Below are positions 54,925 through 64,000 of a DNA stretch of 64,000 bases, piece after piece; positions within the stretch are counted from its first letter, which is position 1, and each line of letters starts with the position of its first letter. The stretch covers positions 1 through 64,000 of the forward strand of contig JAJZDW010000016.1 in NCBI GenBank assembly GCA_021851405.1. Reading direction: 5' to 3'. Both the position numbers and the translations under genes were made by a program. The notes under the pieces were generated by a model, which was given only the letters and a program-made list of their open reading frames with translations, was not told where the DNA came from and did no database searches. Origin of the DNA: Pseudomonadota bacterium (GTDB lineage Bacteria > Pseudomonadota > Gammaproteobacteria > Steroidobacterales > Steroidobacteraceae).

Positions 54925-57867
54925 ATGCCCGATGCACCTGACGCAGTGGCGATCGCCCGCGTCGTTCACCCGCGAGGGACCGCCACCTCGCCGCCGGCGC
55001 GGCGATGCCCCACCGACGCGACGGGGTACCGATGGCTGCTCGCACTGTGCGCCGCGCTCCTGTCGCACGCGGCCGCGGCCGGCGCACCGCAGGAATCGGC
55101 CTCGGCGCAGATCGGCCCGGTACTGATCGAGGCACGCCAGCCGCCGGTGCTCGGACTGCGGACCCATGCACCGGTGAAGGTGCTCACCGCCACGACGCTG
55201 CACAACCTCGGTGTGGAGAACCTCGGACAAGCCTTGCGGCTGATGCCGCTGTTCGGCAGTTCCAATGGGCTCGGCACCGGCAGGACGAGCAAGTTCACCA
55301 ACGGCGGGGAGCAGAGCGCGGATCTGTTCGACTTGACCAACTCACGGGTGGTGATTCTCGTCAACGGACAACGCTGGATCGAGGGCTTTCAGGGCGACAC
55401 GGACCTGTCGACCTTTCCCGTGGCGCTGATCCAGAAGATCGAAGTCTATCCCGCGCGCGGATCCGTCGCCTACGGCGACGGCGCGATCGCCGGTGTGCTC
55501 AACATCATCACCGTGCCTTCGTTCAACGGCGTCATGGCCTCGGCGGGCACCGGCATGTCGCAGGGCAGCGGACATTGGGACGGACAGCGCACCTGGGCCA
55601 GTGTCGCGCTCGGTCGGCGCGGCACATCCTCCGGCCTGATGGCACTGCTCAGCGAGTCGAACCAGAGCGGCGTCTCGAGCGCCGCACGGGCCCTCACCGG
55701 CGAACCTCTGGCCGGCAGCGGCACCACCCGCGAAAGCCCGATCACCCCGTATGGTCAATTCACGTTCGTGCCGACCGGCGGACCTTACGCGAATTCGAGT
55801 CTCTGCCCGCTGCAGAGCACGGGATCTCGACTGTGCAACCTCACCGCCTCCCCGGTCGCCGGCGGCGGCTTCGTGCCGCTCGGCACCGCGACGGCCTTCA
55901 ACACCCTGCCCTACAACGATCTGATCATGCCCTTGCAGCAGTGGGGCCTCTACGTCAGCGGCTACCATGATCTGGGCGATGGCGTGCGGGCCGATGCCAG
56001 CGTGTTCGTCGGCCAGCGGACCGCGAGCCAGTCCGGAGCGCCGAGCACGATCACCCTCGGGACCTCCGGGCTGCCGATCTCCATCAGCGCCAACCAGCCC
56101 TACAACCCGTTCGGCGTGGCGCTCGAGGCGAGCGGCGCCAATGCCAACCTGATCGCACTGTCGCAGCGGCTGAGCGGACTCGGACCCGTGCTGTTCCACG
56201 ACCGCTCCGACACCTACCGCGCCACGGTCTCGCTCACCGGCCGTCTCGAACGCGATGCGCGCTCACCGTGGCACTGGCATATTGAGTATCTCTGGTCGGC
56301 GAGCCGCGTCGAGGATCAGAATCAGGGGCGGGTCAACCTGAACAACCTCGCCTTGGCCCTCGGCAGCCCGCAGGCCTGCGCCTCGGTGCCGCAGTGCACG
56401 CCGGTGAACCTGTTCGCGGGACCGGGCGGCCTGACTGCCCCGATGCTCGCGTTCATCGGCCTGCCCGAGCACAACCAGATCGCCAATTCGCTCCAGACGC
56501 TCGACGTGCGGCTGGCGCAACACCGGCTGCTCAGCCTGCCGGCCGGTCCACTCGCGCTCGGTCTCGGCTACCAATACCTGGCGCGCCACGGCGACTTCAC
56601 GCCCGACCCGGCGGCGAGCCAGGGGATCGACAGCGCCGTGCCGCTGCTGTCGGTGCCGGCCTACGTCGGCGGTTACAGCGGCAACGCCCTGTGGGCCGAG
56701 AGTATCGTGCCGATCATCGGCGGCGTTCATGCCCTGACGCTCGGTGCGGGTCTGCGCGTCTACCGTTATTCCGATACCGGCACCGGCCACGTCGCCGAGA
56801 CCACCCTCAGCTTCGATGCCCGCACCGATCTGACGCTGCAGGCCGGCTGGACGCAAGGCTTTCGCACGCCGGATCTGCGTGAGCTCGGTCAGTCCATGCC
56901 GGGTGCCGCCGCCACCATCAGCGATCCGTGCAGCAACTACAGCGCAGCATCGGTGGCGCCCACTGTCGCGGCCGCATGCGCTGCGGCGAGCATCCCGGCG
57001 AGCTACCTGCAGACGAACAACCAGGTGCAGAATCTGAAGATCGGCAACTCCGCGCTGCAGGCCGAGCGTAGCGAGAATAGCTGGCTCAGCGCCCGGTGGA
57101 CGCCACACGCGGTGGCGGGACTGGCCCTGAACATCGCGTACTACCGCATCAAGATCAATGCTGCGATCAGTCGCCTCAGCCCACAGCAGACTTTGATCGA
57201 ATGCTACGATCTGGGCAACACGCCGTCCTGCGCAGGCATCGACCGCGCACCGGACGGGCAATTAACCGTCGTCTCCACCCAGGCAACGAACGGCCAGAGC
57301 ATCTTCACCGACTGGCTGATCGGCGGCTTCCAATACGCCTGGCGCACGACGGTCGGCCGCCTCAGCGTGCGCAGCGACATCGCCTGGACACACCACTACA
57401 CCGTGGCCACCGCGACGAACCAGGGCATGCAGGTGCAGGAGCTGGCCGGCGTGGAGCTCGGCTCCGGCTCCCCCAGCGGCATTCCGATCTGGGACGGCAC
57501 CGCACTGCTCGAATGGACGCAGGGCCGGTGGGAGGCGGGCTGGCAGATCACCGCCATCGGCCCGATGAGCGAGGCCTGTAGCGACCGCTACGACGGCACC
57601 CCGTACAGCGACACGGCGCTCGGCCTGTGCTCGCAACCGAACCTCACCGACTCCAGCCAATCACGCAACCACCTCGGCACCACCCTGTATCACGACGTCT
57701 ATCTCGACTATCGGTTCTCGCGCCGATTGACCGTGACCGCCGGGGTCGACAACCTGCTCGGCAAAGCCCCGCCGATCTCGGTCACACAGTCATCGAACTA
57801 CGATCCGTCGATCTACCGCGCACCCGGCCGCACGGTCTATGCCAGCATGAATTACCACATCAGTTGA
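54925..57867 (+). CDS. TonB-dependent outer-membrane receptor
   Basis: A 980-residue receptor for active uptake across the outer membrane. Start ATG 54925 with AGGGAG 8 bases upstream. Signal sequence, then a plug domain (LHNLGVENLGQALRLMPLFGS, DLTNSRVVILVNGQRWIEG, IEVYPARGSVAYGDGAIAGVLNII, slightly over-length motif shortened in reading) and a 22-strand barrel ending in AGVDNLLGKAPP and a terminal Tyr-rich strand. Several Cys pairs in loops, as in Xanthomonas-type receptors for plant or carbohydrate-like ligands. Ligand unknown. Confidence 0.93.
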   Translation: MPDAPDAVAIARVVHPRGTATSPPARRCPTDATGYRWLLALCAALLSHAAAAGAPQESASAQIGPVLIEARQPPVLGLRTHAPVKVLTATTLHNLGVENLGQALRLMPLFGSSNGLGTGRTSKFTNGGEQSADLFDLTNSRVVILVNGQRWIEGFQGDTDLSTFPVALIQKIEVYPARGSVAYGDGAIAGVLNIITVPSFNGVMASAGTGMSQGSGHWDGQRTWASVALGRRGTSSGLMALLSESNQSGVSSAARALTGEPLAGSGTTRESPITPYGQFTFVPTGGPYANSSLCPLQSTGSRLCNLTASPVAGGGFVPLGTATAFNTLPYNDLIMPLQQWGLYVSGYHDLGDGVRADASVFVGQRTASQSGAPSTITLGTSGLPISISANQPYNPFGVALEASGANANLIALSQRLSGLGPVLFHDRSDTYRATVSLTGRLERDARSPWHWHIEYLWSASRVEDQNQGRVNLNNLALALGSPQACASVPQCTPVNLFAGPGGLTAPMLAFIGLPEHNQIANSLQTLDVRLAQHRLLSLPAGPLALGLGYQYLARHGDFTPDPAASQGIDSAVPLLSVPAYVGGYSGNALWAESIVPIIGGVHALTLGAGLRVYRYSDTGTGHVAETTLSFDARTDLTLQAGWTQGFRTPDLRELGQSMPGAAATISDPCSNYSAASVAPTVAAACAAASIPASYLQTNNQVQNLKIGNSALQAERSENSWLSARWTPHAVAGLALNIAYYRIKINAAISRLSPQQTLIECYDLGNTPSCAGIDRAPDGQLTVVSTQATNGQSIFTDWLIGGFQYAWRTTVGRLSVRSDIAWTHHYTVATATNQGMQVQELAGVELGSGSPSGIPIWDGTALLEWTQGRWEAGWQITAIGPMSEACSDRYDGTPYSDTALGLCSQPNLTDSSQSRNHLGTTLYHDVYLDYRFSRRLTVTAGVDNLLGKAPPISVTQSSNYDPSIYRAPGRTVYASMNYHIS

Positions 57868-58179
57868 GACCCGGCGCTCGCCCTCGAGCGCTCCGCTCGC
57901 CGCAAGAGTCCTCGCAAGCAACTCAGGCGGCGCAATCGTGCGCGGGCCTCCGCATCATTTTCGCGCGCATCGCCACGGTGCGCCTCGCGCTCGGCAGCGT
58001 CGACTCGGCGCCGCTCGACACCACCGGTGCCGGTCCGGTCGCGCACTTGAGGTTCGAGGCCGCCGCTGGCACGCCGCGGGTATGCACCGGTCTGCTCGCG
58101 GCCGTCCGCCGGAGTCACGCAAAGTGCATACTATGGCGTTGCGCTGCGGTCTGCGCCGCGCGCCCCACCCGGAGTCACC
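57868..58179. other. intergenic region with weak stem-loop
   Basis: About 310 bp. GCGCTCG (57874-57880) and CGAGCGC (57885-57891) form a 7-bp stem just after the receptor stop, perhaps a weak terminator without T-run. The rest contains no convincing gene; a promoter for the esterase is expected near GTGCATACTATGG. Confidence 0.35.
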
Positions 58180-59769
58180 ATGACACGCGCTGTGCGCACG
58201 ATGGCGGCACTCGCCCTGGTTTACGGCGCGCTCGGCGCATCCCCCGGCCATGCCGCGACGCCCCTGCGCGCGCCCATCGTGTCGACCCAGGAGGGACGGC
58301 TGCGCGGGCGGCCGCGACCGGGCGGAGGCGCGGAATTCCTCGGCATTCCCTATGCCGAACCGCCCGTCGGCCCATTGCGCTGGAAGCCCCCGGTGCCGGT
58401 CAAGCCCTGGCGCGGGGTGCGCAGCGCGGTGCACTTCGGCGCGCCCTGCCTGCAGCCGCCGCTCGGCCCATGGAATGCACGAGCGGCCGCCTCAGGGCGC
58501 GAGGACTGCCTGTACCTGAATGTCATCGTGCCGCGCGGGCCCCTGAAGCGGCCGCTGCCGGTCATGTTCTGGATCCACGGGGGGGCCAACATCGGCGGCA
58601 CCGGCGGATCGGCGCTGTATAACTTCGGAACGCTGGTCGATCACGGCGTCGTTCTCGTCACGATCAACTACCGGCTCGGCCTGTTCGGCTTTCTCGCCGA
58701 CCCCGCGCTCACCCGGGAGTCCCCGCATCATGCCTCGGGAAACTACGGGCTGATGGATCAGATTCTCGCCCTGCGCTGGGTGCGTGCAAACATTGCGCGC
58801 TTCGGCGGCGACCCACACAACATCACGATTTTCGGACAGTCCGCCGGGGGCACCGACACCGGACTGCTCATGGCCTCCACCGCGCGCGGACTGTTCCAGA
58901 GAGCCATCGAGGAAAGCGGCACGCCGTTCGTACCCCCGGTCGCGCCCCTGGCGCAGGCCGAGCGCGCCGGAGCGCAACTGGTGGCCGCCCTGGGCGCAAT
59001 GCCGGGCGCCGCAGGCATCGCACAACTGCGCAGGATGTCGGGTCGAACGCTGCTCGAGAAGCTCTCGGCGTTACCGCGCGGTTCCGTGCGGTATCCGCTC
59101 CCGGACGTCGACGGCTGGGTGATCCGGCGCGTGCCGTTGCTCACCTATGCCGCCGGCCGCGAGGCCCCCGTACCGCTGCTGTTCGGCACGACGACTCGGG
59201 AGATGAACTTCCCGCTGCCGCTCAGTGTCGTTCGCGCGAGCATCCGCCACGCGGCCGGATCGCTGGCACCGCAGGTGCTCGCATCGTACGGATTCGCGCA
59301 CGGGGCAGCGGGCACCCGCAACGCGAAGTACGGCAGTGCGCTCAACCAGCTGCTCGCCGATGACACGTTCCGCTGTCCAGCCGTGCTCGAGGCGCGCTGG
59401 CACGTCGCAGCGGCTCATCGTGTCTACGAGTACGAATTCGATCATCCGCTGCCCGGCCATGCCTTCGCGGTGCACTCCTCGGAGCTTCCGTACGTGTTCG
59501 GGACCTTTCCGAGCCACGGCTTCCTCGGCGCTCACTTCACCGCCTCGGATCGGCAGCTCTCGCGAATGATCGAACGCTACTGGACGAACTTCGCCAAGAC
59601 CGGCAACCCGAACGGACCTGGGCTGCCCGCCTGGCCCGCGTTCGGCCGCCGCGAGCGCTTCGTTGAATTTCAGGCGAACGGCCGTCTCACGTATGCGAGC
59701 CACATCCGTCGCGCGCACTGCAGGCTGTTCCGCGAAATCGTCCGGGCGCGCATGAGCGCGTCGCACTGA
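58180..59769 (+). CDS. secreted type-B carboxylesterase
   Basis: A 529-residue alpha/beta-hydrolase. Signal peptide ending AATP, GIPYAEPPVGPLRWKPP, EDCLYLNV and the nucleophile elbow GQSAGG are the family landmarks; the catalytic His is in HSSELPYVFG. Oxyanion-hole sequence WIHGGAN. Length is normal. Hydrolyses carboxylic esters, exact substrate unknown. Downstream of the receptor on the same strand and convergent with the FAD/Rieske genes. Confidence 0.92.
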   Translation: MTRAVRTMAALALVYGALGASPGHAATPLRAPIVSTQEGRLRGRPRPGGGAEFLGIPYAEPPVGPLRWKPPVPVKPWRGVRSAVHFGAPCLQPPLGPWNARAAASGREDCLYLNVIVPRGPLKRPLPVMFWIHGGANIGGTGGSALYNFGTLVDHGVVLVTINYRLGLFGFLADPALTRESPHHASGNYGLMDQILALRWVRANIARFGGDPHNITIFGQSAGGTDTGLLMASTARGLFQRAIEESGTPFVPPVAPLAQAERAGAQLVAALGAMPGAAGIAQLRRMSGRTLLEKLSALPRGSVRYPLPDVDGWVIRRVPLLTYAAGREAPVPLLFGTTTREMNFPLPLSVVRASIRHAAGSLAPQVLASYGFAHGAAGTRNAKYGSALNQLLADDTFRCPAVLEARWHVAAAHRVYEYEFDHPLPGHAFAVHSSELPYVFGTFPSHGFLGAHFTASDRQLSRMIERYWTNFAKTGNPNGPGLPAWPAFGRRERFVEFQANGRLTYASHIRRAHCRLFREIVRARMSASH

Positions 59770-59802
59770 GCTCAGCGCCGCGAGCCCGACTCGGGGGACT
59801 CT

Positions 59803-61428
59803 TCAGCTGCTCCTGCGCAGGCGCTGCAGCCGAAAGTCACTCATGATTTCCTGCGCGGCGTTGTGGCCTGGCGCTCCGGTGACACCGCCTCCGGGATGGG
59901 TCCCCGACCCGCACAGATACAACCCGCGCAGCGGCCCGCGATAGTTGCCGTAGCCGAGCATCGGACGCGCGGAGAACATCTGGTCGAGTTGCAGCCGGCC
60001 ATGGAAGATATCCCCGCCGATGAGCCCGAACGTACGCTCCAGATCCAACGGACTCATGATCTGCCGCCCGAGCACGGATCGCTTGAAATTCGGGGCATGC
60101 TGATTCACCGTCTCGATCATCAGATCGGCGACCTTCTCGCGGTGATCGTCCCAGGACTGGCCATTGGGTAGCTCGGGCGCGACATGCTGGCAGAACAGAC
60201 TCGCCACGTGCCCACCGGGCGGGGCGAGGGAATCATCGAGCGTCGAGGGGATGACCATCTCGACGATCGGCTTGCGCGACCAGCCGCTGGTGCGCGCATC
60301 GAAATACGCCTGCTCCATGTAGCCGAGCGTGGGCGCCAGAATGATGCCGGCGGTATGGTGATCGGCCACGGCGGTACCGGGCAGGCAGGTGAAGTCCGGC
60401 AGCTCCGACAAGGCGACGTTCATGCGGAACGTCCCCGACCCGCATCGCCACTGACCCATGCGCTCGAGAAACGGCTTCGGCAGGACCGCCGGATCGATCA
60501 GACTGAGATAGAGCAGCCGCGGATTGAGATTCGAGACCACCGCCGCCGCCCGCACGATCTGGCCATCCGCCGTCACCACCCCGACCGCGCGGCCCTTCTC
60601 CACCATCACCTCGCGCACCCCGCTGCCGACGCGGATGTCCACGCCGCGGGCCGCAGCGGACTTGGCCATTGCCTGCGTGATCGCACCCATGCCACCGACC
60701 GCATGACCCCAGGTGCCCTTCTTCCCGTTCACCTCGCCGAAACAGTGATGCAGCAGCACATACGCGGACCCGGGAGAGTACGGACTGGCATAGTGTCCGA
60801 CGATGCCATCAAAGCCATACAGGGCCTTGATCGGTTCGCTCTCGAACGAGTCCTCGAGATAATCGCCGGCCGAAGTCGCGAACAGGCGCAGCAGCTCCCG
60901 TCGCGAGTCCATATCGAGCCGCCCGAGACGCGAGCCGAGCCGCGCGGTGCGCAGCAACTCCGGGATCGCCGCGAACCAGTTCCCCGACACCACGTTCGGT
61001 GGCGTCTGCAGCACCAGTTCGCGCAGCACATCCGCAATCCTCTCCAGGCGCTCCGCGTAACCCTCGAGACGCTCGGCGTCGGCCGCGGAGAACTTCGCCA
61101 CTTCGCCCCGCGTGCGCCCCGCTCCGCTGCACAGATAGCGCCCATCGGCCGTCGGCAGGAAGTTGGCGAGCCGCCGCTCCACGATGCGCAGACCGTACTC
61201 GTGAAGACTCAGGTCGCGAATCACCTTCGGATTGAGCAACGACACGGTGTAGGCGGCCACGGAGTTGCGAAATCCCGGATGAAATTCCTCCGTGACCGCC
61301 GCACCACCGACCACAGGGCGGCGCTCGAGAACGGTGACCTTCAGTCCGGACCGCGCCAGATACGCCGCGCACACCAGTCCGTTGTGACCGCCGCCGACGA
61401 TCACGACATCGCGTCGCTCAGCGGTCAT
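59803..61428 (-). CDS. FAD-dependent oxidoreductase, PYROXD2/phytoene-desaturase-like
   Basis: A 541-residue flavoprotein. FAD-binding VIVGGGHNGLVCAAYLARSG at the N-terminus followed by ERRPVVGGAA; middle FGEVNGKKGTWGHAVGGMG; C-terminal GLYLCGSGTHPGGGVTGAPG, all typical of the PYROXD2/CrtI-like amine-oxidase superfamily. Substrate unknown. The ATG at 61428 overlaps the Rieske gene's end by 11 bp, so the two form one operon. Confidence 0.9.
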   Translation of the reverse strand: MTAERRDVVIVGGGHNGLVCAAYLARSGLKVTVLERRPVVGGAAVTEEFHPGFRNSVAAYTVSLLNPKVIRDLSLHEYGLRIVERRLANFLPTADGRYLCSGAGRTRGEVAKFSAADAERLEGYAERLERIADVLRELVLQTPPNVVSGNWFAAIPELLRTARLGSRLGRLDMDSRRELLRLFATSAGDYLEDSFESEPIKALYGFDGIVGHYASPYSPGSAYVLLHHCFGEVNGKKGTWGHAVGGMGAITQAMAKSAAARGVDIRVGSGVREVMVEKGRAVGVVTADGQIVRAAAVVSNLNPRLLYLSLIDPAVLPKPFLERMGQWRCGSGTFRMNVALSELPDFTCLPGTAVADHHTAGIILAPTLGYMEQAYFDARTSGWSRKPIVEMVIPSTLDDSLAPPGGHVASLFCQHVAPELPNGQSWDDHREKVADLMIETVNQHAPNFKRSVLGRQIMSPLDLERTFGLIGGDIFHGRLQLDQMFSARPMLGYGNYRGPLRGLYLCGSGTHPGGGVTGAPGHNAAQEIMSDFRLQRLRRSS

Positions 61429-62596
61429 GATGACGATGGCTCCAGCCCGGCAGCGGCGCCCGAGGGGCGCGCGCCTCGGGGATGGTCGAGCGCATCCGGC
61501 GTGCGAAATTTCGCAGACAGACTTCGTTGTCCCCGAGCGGACCCACCGAGTAGCTGTCCGAGGCCATACCGGCCTGGACACGCTCGATGAGCGCGGTGTC
61601 CTCGCGATTGACCTGGCGGTTGATCCGCCAGTTCAGATAGCGCGCCGCGCGCATCTCGCGCCGCTCATCGGGGTGGACGTAGGCGATCTCGCGGATCAAC
61701 GTTTCGGTCGGAGAAATCGGCAGGAACTGCATGAAGTCGACCTGATCGGGATAGATGTCGAAGGCCAGATTGGGCCACAGCTTGAAGTAAATCCACAGCC
61801 GCTGACGCGCCGCGGACAGATGAGCCACGGGCGGCAGCAGCCGCTGGTACCGCGCCTCGGACCAATTGCTCGATGCCGTCGGTCGCAACTGCCCCCACAT
61901 CTTGTCGATCCAGGGCCGCGCCTCGATGCCGTAGCCGTCCCCGAAGAGTCGCGAGAGTCCCGGATGCGCCACGGGAATGTGCAGGCCGTCGGCGTAATTA
62001 TCGGCAATGTTCTTCCAGTTCACGGCACGCGGACGCAGCGTGACCCGTCCCTGGGGAATCAGCTCCTCCAGGCGATACTCGGCCAGCTCGTGCAGGTACG
62101 GCGCAGCCATCTCGCGCACGCTCGGCGCACCGGGCGCGAACCGCACGAACACGAAGCCGAACAAGATCTCCTGCTCCAACGCGACCAGACCATGCTGCTG
62201 CCGGTCGAGCCCCTGGAACGCATCGCGCTGTGGTAGAGCGATCAGACGTCCGTCTGTCGCGTAGGTCCACGCATGGTACGGACAGGTAATGCGACGTCCG
62301 CACTGTCCCTTGGGTCCATCGAGCAGGCGGGCGGCGCGATGCCGGCAGACGTTGTGGAAGCTGCGCACCTCGCCGTCATCGCCGCGCACCGTGACCACGC
62401 TCTGGCCGAGGAACTCGAACGTGTGAAAGTCACCGCGCTGCGCAATGTCGTTGACGTGGCAGACGAGCTGCCAGCTGGTGCGGAAGATCTGCTCCTGCTC
62501 GCGCTCGAAGAACTCCGGATCGCGATAGATCCATGCGGGCAAACTGCGCGAGTCCTCCTCGACTGCAGAGACGATGTCGGTCGCAGATGCGTTCAC
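61418..62596 (-). CDS. Rieske non-heme iron oxygenase, alpha subunit
   Basis: A 392-residue oxygenase if started at GTG 62596 (GTG 62608 is possible). The Rieske cluster ligands are C84, H86, C105 and H108 (CRH, CPYH); the mononuclear iron site has H206 and H211 after D203 in NYADGLHIPVAH. This layout matches glycine-betaine/carnitine-type and aromatic-ring oxygenases. No reductase gene is in the window. It is followed by an FAD oxidoreductase, and a BetI-like regulator diverges from it. Confidence 0.92.
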   Translation of the reverse strand: MNASATDIVSAVEEDSRSLPAWIYRDPEFFEREQEQIFRTSWQLVCHVNDIAQRGDFHTFEFLGQSVVTVRGDDGEVRSFHNVCRHRAARLLDGPKGQCGRRITCPYHAWTYATDGRLIALPQRDAFQGLDRQQHGLVALEQEILFGFVFVRFAPGAPSVREMAAPYLHELAEYRLEELIPQGRVTLRPRAVNWKNIADNYADGLHIPVAHPGLSRLFGDGYGIEARPWIDKMWGQLRPTASSNWSEARYQRLLPPVAHLSAARQRLWIYFKLWPNLAFDIYPDQVDFMQFLPISPTETLIREIAYVHPDERREMRAARYLNWRINRQVNREDTALIERVQAGMASDSYSVGPLGDNEVCLRNFARRMRSTIPEARAPRAPLPGWSHRHHDR

Positions 62597-62626
62597 GGCC
62601 GGACTCACGTGGCCCACTGTTGAACG

Positions 62627-62656
62627 ACTGTACAGCAGTATTTTGAGCACGGTCAA
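62627..62656 (-). promoter_or_regulatory. putative promoter with palindrome, Rieske operon
   Basis: Minus strand TTGACC (62651-62656), 18-bp spacer, TACAGT (62627-62632). The perfect palindrome CTGTACAG (62628-62635) overlaps the -10 box and is a candidate operator for the divergent TetR-family gene. Confidence 0.5.
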
Positions 62657-62797
62657 GCGAGCGCCTTCCGCGGCGGCGCTCGCCGCAGCCGGACCCGCTC
62701 CTCGCGCCCGGGGAGATCCGCCGTGCGGCGTATCATGGGTGCACCGCGCGATGGGGTCCGCCCGCGACGATCGCGCCATGATGAAGAGAGTGCGTTG

Positions 62798-63496
62798 ATG
62801 GTCCCAGAGCGCCGCCGGCCGAAATTTCACCGCGCACCCGCGAACGTGCGCCGCGAAGCGCTGATCGATGCGACGCTTGCGTGCCTGCGCAAGCACGGGC
62901 ATGCGGGGGTGTCGGCACGGCGCATCGGCGCGGTGGCGAGGGTATCCCCGGGACTGATCACGCATCACTTTCCGAGCCTCTCGGCTCTGGTCGCGGCCGC
63001 CTACGAATCACTCGCCATGTCGCTGCTGCACTCCATCGAGCAGCATGCCCGCGAGGCGCAGACGACCGCCCGGGAGCGGTTGCGGCGGTTCTTTCAAGCG
63101 TCGTTTGCCCCGGGACTCCTCGAGCCCGGACTGTTCAATGCCTGGCTCGTGTTTTGGAGCATGATGGCCCATGATGCCCGGGTCCGCGCGGTTCACGACC
63201 GCACCTACGTCGCGTACCGCGCCGTGCTCGAATCGATGCTCGGGGAGCTATCGGGTGACGGCGGAGCACCGCATTTCAAGGTGCGACCGGCCGCCATTGC
63301 ACTCGCCGCGCTGCTCGATGGCCTGTGGATCGAAGCGAGCATGAACCCGCGCACGTTCAAGCCCGCCGAAGCCGTCGCGCTCTGCGATGACTGGATCAGT
63401 GCGCTCAGCGCGGGCGCCCTTCCGAGCCTGCTGCACCCGCCCGCACGGCGCACCACGCGACCCCGCTCGCCCCCTGAGCCCGGCCCGCGCCGCTGA
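62798..63496 (+). CDS. TetR-family regulator, BetI-like
   Basis: A 232-residue repressor. The helix-turn-helix is in LIDATLACLRKHG followed by VSARRIGAVARVSPGLITHHF; the ligand-binding half (FQASFAPGLLEPGLFNAWLVFW) resembles BetI, the choline-sensing regulator. A Pro/Arg-rich tail extends the C-terminus. ATG 62798 chosen because homologues begin there. Probably controls the divergent Rieske operon. Confidence 0.88.
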   Translation: MVPERRRPKFHRAPANVRREALIDATLACLRKHGHAGVSARRIGAVARVSPGLITHHFPSLSALVAAAYESLAMSLLHSIEQHAREAQTTARERLRRFFQASFAPGLLEPGLFNAWLVFWSMMAHDARVRAVHDRTYVAYRAVLESMLGELSGDGGAPHFKVRPAAIALAALLDGLWIEASMNPRTFKPAEAVALCDDWISALSAGALPSLLHPPARRTTRPRSPPEPGPRR

Positions 63497-63508
63497 TGCC
63501 CCCGAGCC

Positions 63509-64000
63509 TTACGGCTGGGGAGCATCAGCGCCGACGAAGACCAGGCTGCAGCAGGTGACCGCACCTTCGGCTCTCTCCAGTTCCGAAACGTCGACCTCGC
63601 AGACGACCAGACCACGGCGGCGCAGCCGCTCGGCGGTGCGCGGCTTGGAGGCCGGATAGATCACCTCGTCGCCGAGCAGCAGCGCATTGGCTCCGAGCGG
63701 CTCGGCAGGGTCGACCTCGATCCACTCAAGCCCCCTGAACGGCTCGGTGGCGACGAACTGCGGATTGACCAGCACAGTCTCCGGGCCCACCACGGTCACC
63801 GCGCTCTTCAAATGCAAGCAGCCGTGCACCGGGACGGCTTCGACCCGATAGCCCAACGGCGCCACGTGGCCCGCCAGCTGCTCGATGCCCGAACGGCTGC
63901 TGCGACCCGAGAGTCCGACGTAGAGCGTCCGGTTCACACGCAACACGTCACCGCCATCGAGAGTTGCCGGCGCCGCAATCCCCGCGATCCGCCGGTACCG
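63509..64000 (-). CDS. dimethylarginine dimethylaminohydrolase, partial
   Basis: The 3' part of a DDAH-like guanidino-modifying hydrolase; the gene enters from beyond the right window edge. Reading in from 64000 gives RYRRIAGIAAPATLDGGDVL, then NRTLYVGLSGRSS, the family's substrate loop; the catalytic His is in HGCLHLKSAV and the catalytic Cys in AVTCCSLVF near the C-terminus. Converts methylated arginines to citrulline and methylamines. An in-frame GTG at 63946 lies inside the conserved motif and is not the true start. Convergent neighbour of the TetR gene. Confidence 0.88.
   Translation of the reverse strand, partial: RYRRIAGIAAPATLDGGDVLRVNRTLYVGLSGRSSRSGIEQLAGHVAPLGYRVEAVPVHGCLHLKSAVTVVGPETVLVNPQFVATEPFRGLEWIEVDPAEPLGANALLLGDEVIYPASKPRTAERLRRRGLVVCEVDVSELERAEGAVTCCSLVFVGADAPQP

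Overview
The window is GC-rich (about two thirds G+C by eye) and looks like a gammaproteobacterial chromosome. The gene order yebC-ruvC-ruvA-ruvB-ybgC-tolQ-tolR-tolA-tolB-pal-cpoB-queE-queC-tRNA-Lys is the one known from Pseudomonas and relatives. A cysteine-rich TonB-dependent receptor, several GGDEF proteins and a DUF5658 protein would fit a Xanthomonadales/Nevskiales-type lineage, but the genus cannot be settled from the sequence alone.

Layout. (1) 1-11,969: an integrated phage-like element, almost all on the minus strand, inserted at the 3' end of tRNA-Lys. It runs from a tyrosine integrase through an excisionase-like regulator, zinc-finger proteins, a TOPRIM primase, a RepA-like ATPase, a repeat/hairpin region that may be a replication origin, a small and a large terminase, then a string of very small overlapping genes. 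No portal, capsid or tail gene lies inside the window; its left edge carries 23-bp repeats like those at IS21-family ends. (2) 11,970-21,600: tRNA-Lys, queC/queE (7-deazaguanine, queuosine), the Tol-Pal envelope operon, RuvABC Holliday-junction resolvase and a YebC-like protein that has lost its N-terminal domain. (3) 21,666-29,336: relA (stringent response) converging on sucA-sucB-lpdA (2-oxoglutarate dehydrogenase). (4) 29,464-34,015: small membrane proteins, tRNA-Arg, two membrane diguanylate cyclases and a CHRD-domain protein. (5) 34,431-39,733: a large secreted beta-propeller protein, an MFS transporter and a small periplasmic protein. (6) 39,765-46,036: a compact operon encoding an ATP-dependent 5-oxoprolinase, the DUF969/DUF979 membrane pair and a DUF2891 protein, probably a 5-oxoproline uptake and degradation unit; an SDR oxidoreductase diverges from it. 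(7) 46,935-49,784: a soluble chemoreceptor and a third diguanylate cyclase preceded by a His-rich leader ORF. (8) 50,195-57,867: a beta-propeller/phosphoesterase fusion, a BlaI/M56-peptidase regulatory pair and a divergent TonB-dependent receptor. (9) 58,180-64,000: a carboxylesterase, a Rieske oxygenase with an FAD oxidoreductase under a BetI-like TetR regulator, and a DDAH cut by the window end.

Most worth following: the non-coding origin-like structure and the large terminase with an apparent second RNase H-like domain in the element; the 5-oxoprolinase/DUF969/DUF979/DUF2891 operon; the truncated, possibly leaderless YebC; the leader ORF before the third GGDEF gene; and a window-wide excess of the palindrome CTCGAG.
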